A stretch of DNA of 11,038 bases. It comes from Bacteroides sp. UBA939 (lineage in GTDB: Bacteria > Bacteroidota > Bacteroidia > Bacteroidales > Bacteroidaceae). The notes under the pieces were generated by a model. It saw nothing but the letters and a program-made list of their open reading frames with translations. It ran no database searches and was not told where the DNA came from. The stretch lies in assembly GCF_002293435.1 (NCBI RefSeq), contig NZ_DBDF01000056.1, positions 1 through 11,038 on the forward strand, written 5' to 3'. A program made the position numbers and the translations under genes. Below, one piece after another: positions 1-5,360 of this stretch; the stretch's first letter is position 1; each line of letters starts with the position of its first letter.

Positions 1-2
1 TA

Positions 3-617
3 CTAATGCAATGTGGGTTAAAAATGGACTATATTCTTTTTGACGATTGTTATATGTCTTCAATTGAGGTCGCTTATGATTTAAAGGACGTTACTGACTA
101 CTTAATTGCATCACCTACCGAAGTTATGGTATACGGTTATCCATATCATATAATTGGTAAATATTTGATCGGGAATTTTAATTTGGAAGGCATTGTGAAT
201 GGTTTTTATGATTTTTACGAGAATTACGCATACCCATATGCCACAATAGGGGTGACGGTCTGCTCTGAACTAGATGATTTATCATTGATTATGAAAGAAA
301 TCAATCAATATTGTCAGTTCGATAGGAATAAGCTAAATAGTATACAGAGAATGGATGGTTATTCTCCCGTTATCTTCTATGATATGGGCGATTATGTGAG
401 GAACTTATGCTATGATGGAAATTTGTTAAGACGATTTGAAGCTCAATTAGAACGTGTAGTTCCTTCTAATTTGAGTTTACACACTTCCGACTTTTATTCA
501 ATGAGTAGAGGAGTTGTGCCGATAAATGTATTCACTGGCATCACTATCTCAGATCCGAGTGAGAATGTCAAAGCGATTACCAAAACAGAGACGGCATGGT
601 ATAAAGCTACGCATTAA
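3..617 (+). CDS. Clostripain-family (C11) cysteine peptidase, C-terminal part (5' end off window)
   Basis: The reading frame is open to the left edge, so the true start lies outside the window and this is the C-terminal ~204 residues. The segment FDDCYMSSIEVAYDL, followed about 15 residues later by YLIASPTEV, matches the part of clostripain/gingipain-like C11 peptidases that carries the nucleophilic cysteine (codon at 48-50) within an Asp-Cys-x-Met-x-x-x-Glu pattern. The partner His, which in this family precedes the Cys, must lie upstream. C11 enzymes generally cut after Arg or Lys, are exported, and often mature by self-cleavage. The remaining ~190 residues would be the C-terminal part of the fold. 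The gene ends in TAA, and a serpin gene follows 232 bp later on the same strand. The family call is fairly secure; the substrate is not visible. Confidence 0.8.
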   Translation, partial: LMQCGLKMDYILFDDCYMSSIEVAYDLKDVTDYLIASPTEVMVYGYPYHIIGKYLIGNFNLEGIVNGFYDFYENYAYPYATIGVTVCSELDDLSLIMKEINQYCQFDRNKLNSIQRMDGYSPVIFYDMGDYVRNLCYDGNLLRRFEAQLERVVPSNLSLHTSDFYSMSRGVVPINVFTGITISDPSENVKAITKTETAWYKATH

Positions 618-650
618 GTATTTATAGATAATTGTAAAAAAAGAATATTG

Positions 651-680
651 AAAAAAAGAATGTTTGAGAAGCCATTTTTT
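651..680 (+). terminator. Possible AU-rich hairpin terminator after the C11 peptidase gene
   Basis: A run of seven A, then AATG, a ten-base loop, CATT and a run of T can fold into an A/T-rich hairpin 34 bp past the stop codon. Because both flanks are homopolymer runs, it could end transcription from either side. The GC part of the stem is very short, so this is weak. Confidence 0.3.
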
Positions 681-682
681 GT

Positions 683-763
683 TGCATTCCAATGCATAGA
701 AATTTGAAGACCTCTCTATGTGCGCTGTTCAAATGGGAAGCGTGGGAGGTCATATTGAGCGCA
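683..763. repeat. Cluster of inverted repeats in the spacer before the serpin gene
   Basis: TGCATT-CC-AATGCA (683-696) is a perfect 6-bp inverted repeat. Next to it are three more perfect pairs: ATTTGAA 702-708 with TTCAAAT 728-734, GACCTC 709-714 with GAGGTC 746-751, and TGCGCT 721-726 with AGCGCA 758-763. These three pairs are interleaved, not nested (left arms in order, then right arms in the same order), so they cannot all form as one simple hairpin. The spacer 618-849 holds no open frame worth calling and no clear forward promoter. Confidence 0.45.
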
Positions 764-769
764 AAGATA
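762..769 (-). promoter_or_regulatory. Possible leftward promoter -7 box (TATCTTTG)
   Basis: The minus strand reads TATCTTTG, a full match to the Bacteroides -7 consensus TAnnTTTG. The nearest upstream TTG (minus strand, 796-794) is 24 bp away, longer than the usual 19-21 bp, so the -33 element is poor. If active it would make a short leftward RNA through the inverted-repeat cluster toward the 3' end of the peptidase gene; T-runs on that strand (680-640 region) could end it. Confidence 0.3.
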
Positions 770-849
770 CGACTATTTGGTGCAGTATTTTCTCAATTTA
801 TGTATTTATCCTAATAGAATAACTTAATAGAAATCAATACTATACGCTT

Positions 850-2088
850 ATGTTAAAGAAAACTATCGCTGCTTTAAGCCTACTCGGTATTCTTGCAGCA
901 TGTCAGAGTGATGAGAACAAGAACCCTCAGCCGGAACCTAAACCGCGTAAGGACATCTCGCTAACCCGTGCAGAACAAGACTTGTTGGATGCAGGTACTG
1001 ATTTTGCATTCCGTTTCTTCGGTCAGGTGTGCAGTACGGAAACGGAAAAACCGAATGTATTTGTCTCTCCGCTGAGCGCTTCGCTCTGCTTGTCCATGAT
1101 TGCTAATGGGGCTTCGGGCAATACACTTACTGAAATGCAGAACGTGCTGGGATTCCCTGCCGCTTCTTTCTCTATTGATGATCTGAATAATTATAACCGG
1201 AAACTGACAACGGCTTTACTGGATCTGGACAACACCACTCAATTGGGAATAGCTAATTCCATCTGGGTGAAACAAGGCTTTAAGGTTTATGATTCTTTTG
1301 TAGATGTGAATATGAGGATGTATGACGCCTGTGTACAGGAGCTTGACTTTGAATCTCCCACAGCAAAAAATGTAATTAACCAATGGTGTGCTGAGCAGAC
1401 GAATAATTGTATAAAGGAAGTCATAAAGGTGATACCTGGGGATGTACGTATGTATTTGATTAATGCACTTTATTTCAAAGGTATCTGGAAGAGCCAATTC
1501 CGGAAGTCGGATACTCGTCAGGAGAACTTTACCAATTCTAATGGCATTGAACAGAAGGTGGATATGATGAACCAGACTGAAACGTTCAACTATACTCATA
1601 ACAATGCGTTCTCCATAGCAGAGTTTCCGTATGGTAACGAGGCTTTCAGTATGGTGGTATTATTGCCTGCCGAAGGTAAGACGTTGGATGAGAGTCTGAC
1701 TGAGTTAACTTGTGAGAACTGGAAAGAATGGAATGAAAGTTTGTACTCCAAGGAGTTGCTGGTTAAACTTCCCCGTTTCAACGTGAAGTATGACAAAAGT
1801 CTCATAGATGATATGGTTGCTATGGGGATGAAAGATGCTTTTGATATCAAGGCTGATTTCTCCAAAATGTCGAAGGAGGAATTATTTATCGGTCTTCTGC
1901 AACAGTTTACCTTTGTTTATGTAGATGAAGAAGGAACTGAAGCCGCAGCAGTTACAATAGGTGGAATGGTTACTTCTGTCGGTCCTCCTACCTCCGTTCC
2001 TTTCTATGTAGACCGTCCTTTTGCTTTCATGATAAAGGAAAAGAGTACGGGGGCAATTCTCTTTATGGGAAAGATTACGGAACTATAG
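850..2088 (+). CDS. Serpin-family protease inhibitor, surface lipoprotein
   Basis: A 412-aa protein that starts with a lipoprotein signal peptide; the lipobox is LAAC with Cys18 as the lipidated residue. The following QSDEN resembles the Bacteroidota lipoprotein export signal, suggesting display on the outer surface. Serpin landmarks occur in order: NVFVSPLSASLCLSMIANGA (near residue 70), NALYFKGIWKSQF (near 205), the hinge VDEEGTEAAAVT (358-369), and the C-terminal signature DRPFAFMIKEKSTGAILFMG. Length fits a whole serpin plus anchor. The hinge has small residues at P12-P9, as in inhibitory serpins that insert their loop. Counting 17 positions from hinge Glu360 puts P1-P1' at Ser376-Val377, though the loop is about three residues longer than in alpha-1-antitrypsin. 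It would trap serine or cysteine proteases by suicide inhibition. The upstream C11 peptidase gene is a suggestive but unproven partner. No forward promoter was identified. Confidence 0.93.
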   Translation: MLKKTIAALSLLGILAACQSDENKNPQPEPKPRKDISLTRAEQDLLDAGTDFAFRFFGQVCSTETEKPNVFVSPLSASLCLSMIANGASGNTLTEMQNVLGFPAASFSIDDLNNYNRKLTTALLDLDNTTQLGIANSIWVKQGFKVYDSFVDVNMRMYDACVQELDFESPTAKNVINQWCAEQTNNCIKEVIKVIPGDVRMYLINALYFKGIWKSQFRKSDTRQENFTNSNGIEQKVDMMNQTETFNYTHNNAFSIAEFPYGNEAFSMVVLLPAEGKTLDESLTELTCENWKEWNESLYSKELLVKLPRFNVKYDKSLIDDMVAMGMKDAFDIKADFSKMSKEELFIGLLQQFTFVYVDEEGTEAAAVTIGGMVTSVGPPTSVPFYVDRPFAFMIKEKSTGAILFMGKITEL

Positions 2089-2095
2089 CCTTCAC

Positions 2096-2394
2096 CTAAT
2101 GGCGGTTAGCATTCCAGTTCGCGGGGCGATTTCTTTTTTTCTTTTCTAGGATTTCTTGAATGTCGCACAAGTGTTCTTTCACCTGCTTGTTTCCAGATTC
2201 ATACACTTTAGTAACCAGCCCATCCAAGAAGCCGCGGTCGTGACTTACTACAATCAATGTTCCGTCGAAATCTTGGAGGGCTTGCTTCAGGATATCCTTT
2301 GTCTTCATATCAAGGTGGTTGGTAGGCTCATCCAGAATCAGTAGGTTCAGGTGATATTATCTACAAACTTACGGTCGTGGCTGATTAGGAGTTG
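2096..2394 (-). pseudogene. Remnant of an ABC-F ATPase gene, internally deleted and frameshifted
   Basis: Reading leftward, 2394-2350 encodes QLLISHDRKFVDNIT, which fits the H-loop region of the first ATPase domain of a Bacteroidales ABC-F protein, and then meets a TGA at 2349-2347. From about 2350, in another frame, the DNA encodes LNLLILDEPTNHLDMKTKD (Walker B and D-loop of the second ATPase domain) and then GTLIVVSHDRGFLDGLV and the family's C-terminal residues, ending in TAG at 2098-2096. Everything between the two H-loop/Walker B points, about half of a normal ABC-F protein, is missing, as are the start and the first P-loop. ABC-F proteins act on ribosomes; this fragment cannot. The last ~15 residues also depart from the family as I remember it. 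The family assignment is strong; the remnant is surely non-functional. Confidence 0.8.
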
Positions 2395-2503
2395 CTTTCG
2401 ACTATAAAACAAAGAACCATGAAGGAAAGCTCGTTTTCTGCGTATATTTAACAGATTAAGTAACTAATTTTGAAAAATAGCTATAAAACTATCTCCCTAT
2501 CCT

Positions 2504-2887
2504 CTAATACCTTTCTTCCCCAACCTTGTCCACAACGCTGTCATTATCCACATCCCCAATATCCGCCTTCGCCTCAATCTGCTCCTGAATACTATCCACA
2601 CATCGCGTAATCATAGCCGATGCCCGTTTCACATCCAACAGAGTCGTTTTGATAAAGTCCGGCGATTTCTTCAGTTCATCAAGCCAAAACCTCAAGTATG
2701 CGGCAGACTTTTCCTTTACCCACATTTATTATGGGGGATTTCGCCTTATATCAAATCGTTTGGCTTGTTTCTCCATGAATGCAGTAATAGTACGAAATGT
2801 GTAAGGATGCTACTTATCCTCAATGTGTCAAATGGTCTCTCTATGCTCATACTTCAATTTTACTTCGTTCAAATCTAAAGTATCCAT
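2504..2887 (-). pseudogene. Decayed gene with an ArdC-like C-terminus (four in-frame stops)
   Basis: On the minus strand an ATG at 2887-2885 opens a frame that continues to a stop at 2504-2506 but is broken by TGA, TAG and a TAA-TAA pair before codon 55. All pieces lie in one frame. The uninterrupted 73-codon tail (from ATG 2725) contains AAYLRFWLDELKKSPDFI and LLDVKRASAMI, which resembles the C-terminal helical tail of ArdC-type (DUF1738, ssDNA-binding plus zincin) antirestriction proteins of Bacteroides mobile elements. The catalytic zincin part is absent. The upstream piece, beginning MDTLDLNEVKLKYEHRE, is not recognised and may come from a different gene. ArdC proteins protect incoming DNA from restriction in known elements. 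I assign the tail from memory of the family, so the name is moderately sure; the pseudogene status is clear if the upstream part belongs to it. Confidence 0.5.
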
Positions 2888-3231
2888 AATATTAAGTTAT
2901 CAGTTGTTTGTGCAAATATACTATTAATTATGAAATATGTGCAAATTAACGATTTTTTCTTTAGAATTTTGTTTTTATCTTGCTCATTACCAAGAAAGTA
3001 GATAGGCATAATATTGACGATGCATCGACAATAAAATCTCCCGCAAATGAACTCAAACAGTCGATACTTGTGTTTGCAATGCCACTTATCAAGCCTATGG
3101 TAGGTATTTAGTATTTGCCGTATCTTCTTTTGAATAGGCTCTTTTAAGCGATCTGTCAGAGACTCCCAAAACATTCAGAGTCACTTTAGAGTTTGCAGCT
3201 TTCCACTTGTGAGGTAATAGTTCCACTAGAT
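2888..3231. other. Gene-poor stretch with short overlapping leftward frames, probably more debris
   Basis: No convincing gene. The minus strand carries an open frame from an ATG at 3174 to 2875 (99 codons) whose product is rich in Lys, Ile, Phe and Cys and matches no family I know. A second minus frame over 3232-3100 reads through KWKAANSKVTLNVLGVSDRS before stopping, and a third near 3120-2965 encodes a more hydrophobic stretch. Three partial frames succeeding each other in one direction fit a frameshifted old gene better than a living one, but this is uncertain. Confidence 0.3.
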
Positions 3232-3264
3232 CTTTATGATATTCTCTTTAAGGCTTTATGATAT
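3232..3264. repeat. 11-bp direct repeat CTTTATGATAT, 22 bp apart
   Basis: CTTTATGATAT occurs at 3232-3242 and again at 3254-3264. The 22-bp period is close to two turns of the helix, so a protein bound to both copies would sit on one face. It lies about 57 bp upstream of the -7 box of the helix-turn-helix gene and could be an operator for it; AT-rich chance repetition is the alternative. Confidence 0.35.
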
Positions 3265-3320
3265 GATAAATGCACAATAAGAGGATACACTCTTTTTTCT
3301 TTATTCTCAGAAAATAGGAA

Positions 3321-3328
3321 TATCTTTG
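3321..3328 (+). promoter_or_regulatory. Promoter -7 box TATCTTTG for the XRE-like gene
   Basis: TATCTTTG is a full match to the Bacteroides -7 element TAnnTTTG and lies 24 bp before the ATG at 3353, giving a short leader of roughly 15-20 nt. No TTG stands at the expected -33 position; only T-rich sequence is there, so the promoter may be weak or need an activator. The box overlaps the possible TTG start at 3326, which argues against that start. Confidence 0.5.
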
Positions 3329-3352
3329 TCACAGATAAAAAATGGAATAAGA

Positions 3353-3991
3353 ATGGAAAGAAAAAAGACGATTGGTGAACTTATTGAGAAGGAAGTTCGT
3401 AAGCAAGGTATTTCTATTACAGCTTTTGCTGATAGCATTTTCTGCCAAAGAAATAATGTATATGATATCTTTAAGCGAAGTAAGATGGATGTTGTGCAAC
3501 TTGGTATTATTTCCCGTGTTCTCAAACATAACTTCTTCAAAGACCTGGCTGAAGATATAACCCTTTCAGATATGGACAATCCTGAAATGGAAAAGGATTT
3601 ATACAATCGAAAAGCTGTTTCTCAGTTCATAGAAGTTGTACCTAAAATATTAACTAAAATGGGGAAAGAACCAATTATATCGTTTGGTCGCCCTTTAAGT
3701 GTAGATGAAACTGTTGTTTTGCCCGATTTTATGCTCACAGATTATCTCATTACTTTTTCAATTGGCGAAAGTCTGAAAGAGAAAGCTAACGGTTGCTTTG
3801 GTAATTTGATGATAATCGAAACCTATACTAGTGAAAAGGGGATTGCTGTTGACCTATGGATAAACCGATTAAATGGTTCACGTTCACTGAATATAAAGCT
3901 AGATTATAAATCAGAATCAGAATGGGACGATACATTAAGATATGTATTTGACAACTTTTATCATAAGCAGCATGAATATGGCAATCGTTGA
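3353..3991 (+). CDS. XRE-like helix-turn-helix protein
   Basis: A 212-aa protein if translation starts at ATG 3353, preceded by GGAATAAG; an earlier in-frame TTG at 3326 lies inside the promoter box and is rejected. Residues ~7-60 fit the five-helix lambda-repressor/XRE fold: IGELIEKEVRKQGISITAF, then ADSIFCQRNNVYDIFKRSKM as the likely recognition turn, and VVQLGIISRVLKHNFF closing it. The C-terminal ~120 residues are not recognised; they alternate short hydrophobic strands and charged turns and may sense a ligand or partner. The next gene starts inside the end of this one, so the two are translated together. It probably regulates its own operon or the neighbouring mobile-element genes. DNA binding is inferred from the fold only. 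Confidence 0.72.
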   Translation: MERKKTIGELIEKEVRKQGISITAFADSIFCQRNNVYDIFKRSKMDVVQLGIISRVLKHNFFKDLAEDITLSDMDNPEMEKDLYNRKAVSQFIEVVPKILTKMGKEPIISFGRPLSVDETVVLPDFMLTDYLITFSIGESLKEKANGCFGNLMIIETYTSEKGIAVDLWINRLNGSRSLNIKLDYKSESEWDDTLRYVFDNFYHKQHEYGNR

Positions 3992-4397
3992 TATAAACAG
4001 CTTTACTAAAGCTCTTTTTCCAGAAAATGCTCTCCAAAAGGACTGGCATACACCTACAGAATTCCCTTGTTGTCCACAGATTGTCGACAACAAACCTATA
4101 TGTTGTTATGCAAAGCAATTATGCAAAGGAAAAATATTTTCCTCTAATCAGTATGGGAAACATGAAATTATAGATATTGCCATTATTGATAACGAAAGCT
4201 CCATTCTGGTGATGACACATGACATTACCTTACACCCAATGAAACCATTTGCTTTAGCTAAAATATATTTCTCTGGTGGCCAATACATTCATGAAAGCAT
4301 TCAACTGTTTTTCTCAGAAGATGGAGTCAAAAAACAATTTGCTTTGTTACAAGGGTTGGAGTGGACAGGGGTGGACTCAATTGATGACTATTGCTAA
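3972..4397 (+). CDS. Cys-rich protein of unknown function, coupled to the XRE-like gene
   Basis: I do not recognise this family. Translation most likely starts at ATG 3972 (141 aa) or ATG 3978 (139 aa), both inside the last codons of the preceding gene (stop at 3989-3991), which implies translational coupling. An upstream ATG at 3942 in the same frame would add residues lying within the other gene and is less likely. The protein has no signal peptide or membrane helix, so it should be cytoplasmic. Five cysteines cluster within about 20 residues (FPCCPQ ... ICCYAKQLC, residues 33-51), which could bind metal. The rest alternates hydrophobic strands and acidic turns. Its pairing with a DNA-binding protein suggests a partner or effector of that regulator; a toxin-antitoxin pair is possible but nothing in the sequence shows it. 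Confidence 0.6.
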   Translation: MNMAIVDINSFTKALFPENALQKDWHTPTEFPCCPQIVDNKPICCYAKQLCKGKIFSSNQYGKHEIIDIAIIDNESSILVMTHDITLHPMKPFALAKIYFSGGQYIHESIQLFFSEDGVKKQFALLQGLEWTGVDSIDDYC

Positions 4398-4410
4398 AGC
4401 TTTGTGTTTT

Positions 4411-4430
4411 AGTGAATAATCACTGTTTTT
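4411..4430 (+). terminator. Rho-independent-like terminator after the XRE operon
   Basis: AGTGA-ATAA-TCACT forms a 5-bp stem with a 4-nt loop, followed by GTTTTT, 13 bp past the stop of the Cys-rich gene. It ends the rightward operon. The stop codon of the convergent M23 gene (4422-4420) is within its right arm. The stem is short, so strength is uncertain. Confidence 0.55.
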
Positions 4431-5058
4431 GCACATAATATTTAAAGGTTTCTTCTTTAGCTTTTCTGATAAACTCCAGCAGAATATTCGGGTTGATGTA
4501 TTTGCCTTTGTACTTAACAGAGAGGTGTAGATGTTCCCCCGTTGACCTACCGGTATTGCCTGTGATGGCGACCGGTTCATTTGGCTTCACTGCTGTATTC
4601 TTTGTGACTAATATCTTTGAAAGGTGGCAGTAACTGACAGTATAATTACCATGACGTATGGTAATGTAGTTGCCGGAACGCTTGTCATATCCCACTTTAG
4701 TGTCTTCCCCTTCCATCATTGCATAGACCTCATTGTTTCTTGCCTGAAAATCTATGCCGTTATGTAGTTTTTGCTTTCCTGTGAATGGGTCACGCCGCCA
4801 TCCATAAGGAGAATTGACTACCAATTTATCCAACGGATAAGAGACACTTAGATACTGCTGAATCCATTTATCCGGATGCCTCTCCATTGATTTCCCTACC
4901 TTAGTAGAGGAATCATTCTTGCTGACCTTCCCATCATTGGGTAGGTCTTGTTGTTTTTGTACCTTGTGGGAAGCCGGTTTTTTGCCTATCGTGTAAAACT
5001 GCGCCTGAAGAAAGGAACAGTTCTGAAAGAGTATGAATATTATTATCAATGATTTCAT
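4420..5058 (-). CDS. M23-family zinc metallo-endopeptidase, exported
   Basis: A 212-aa leftward gene. The start MKSLIIIFILFQNCSFLQAQ is a signal peptide ending near Ala19, followed by a Lys/Asp/Ser-rich linker to about residue 72 and then a single LytM-type domain. Its active-site residues are all present: the HNGID motif gives zinc ligands His99 and Asp103, YCHLS gives catalytic His145, and EHLHLS gives His176 and zinc ligand His178. The conserved lead-in SPYGWRRDPFTGKQKL is also there. M23 enzymes cut peptide bridges in peptidoglycan from the periplasm. Here it faces away from, but sits beside, a block of conjugative-element genes, so a role in locally opening the wall for the transfer channel is likely; general cell-wall turnover is the alternative. 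It converges with the XRE operon on the left. Confidence 0.9.
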   Translation of the reverse strand: MKSLIIIFILFQNCSFLQAQFYTIGKKPASHKVQKQQDLPNDGKVSKNDSSTKVGKSMERHPDKWIQQYLSVSYPLDKLVVNSPYGWRRDPFTGKQKLHNGIDFQARNNEVYAMMEGEDTKVGYDKRSGNYITIRHGNYTVSYCHLSKILVTKNTAVKPNEPVAITGNTGRSTGEHLHLSVKYKGKYINPNILLEFIRKAKEETFKYYVQKQ

Positions 5059-5062
5059 GAAG

Positions 5063-5070
5063 CAAAATTA
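5063..5070 (-). promoter_or_regulatory. Possible -7 box (TAATTTTG) for the M23 gene
   Basis: The minus strand reads TAATTTTG, matching TAnnTTTG, only 4 bp before the M23 ATG. Transcripts from it would be nearly leaderless. No well-spaced TTG is present upstream (the nearest is 25 bp away), so this may be chance. Confidence 0.25.
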
Positions 5071-5138
5071 TATCTGATATCTATGAATCTTATTACAAGA
5101 ATCATTCAATCAACTGTTTTTTAACGTCCTGTAGGTAA

Positions 5139-5297
5139 TTATACTGTGTTTTCATACTCAGTTTTCATATTCCGAATTTCATCTGAATTTATGCTTTTGA
5201 GTATGATTGCAAGTATGATTTTAAGCCATGTTACTAAATAAATCAAAAATAAGAATGATAAAAGAGAGCATATCGTCCATCCACCAATCTGTCCCAT
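5139..5297 (-). CDS. Possible small single-pass membrane protein upstream of M23
   Basis: A 52-codon leftward frame from ATG 5297. Its residues ~7-32 (TICSLLSFLFLIYLVTWLKI onward) are a strong hydrophobic segment, followed by a charged tail with Lys, Asp, Glu and Arg. It points the same way as the M23 gene, which begins 80 bp downstream, so the two could be co-transcribed. Against it, no homologue is recognised, there is no ribosome-binding site, and AT-rich DNA often gives such hydrophobic frames by chance. Confidence 0.3.
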   Translation of the reverse strand: MGQIGGWTICSLLSFLFLIYLVTWLKIILAIILKSINSDEIRNMKTEYENTV

Positions 5298-5304
5298 ATT
5301 TTTG
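5297..5304 (+). promoter_or_regulatory. Possible promoter -7 box TATTTTTG for the rightward transfer-gene run
   Basis: TATTTTTG fits TAnnTTTG and lies 33 bp before the ATG at 5338, a sensible leader length. The -33 element is not evident. It overlaps the start codon of the possible small membrane protein on the other strand. If real, it drives the six-gene rightward run. Confidence 0.4.
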
Positions 5305-5360
5305 TCCGAAAATTCATTAATCAAACATATAACTGATATGAACAGAAACAGATTTTCGGA
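5305..5360. repeat. 9-bp inverted repeat bracketing the DUF4099 gene start
   Basis: TCCGAAAAT at 5305-5313 is the exact reverse complement of ATTTTCGGA at 5352-5360. The two arms flank the ATG at 5338, placing the start codon in a 38-nt loop. In the mRNA this could hide or present the start site; in DNA it could be a dimer-binding site just after the promoter box. A 9-bp match at this spacing can also arise by chance in a window this long. Confidence 0.3.

Noticed and set aside
1216..1599. 127-codon leftward frame inside the serpin gene
   Set aside because: It is a shadow of the serpin coding sequence.
4067..4093. 8-bp inverted repeat TTGTTGTC/GACAACAA with a central palindrome
   Set aside because: It is wholly inside the Cys-rich coding region with no sign of a site or terminator; most likely chance.
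3353..4397. Toxin-antitoxin pair
   Set aside because: The overlap and the HTH protein fit, but neither protein shows a known toxin motif, and the HTH protein is long for an antitoxin; kept only as a possibility.
5197..5221. Direct repeat AGTATGATT twice
   Set aside because: A short AT-rich repeat within a hydrophobic frame; expected from codon bias alone.
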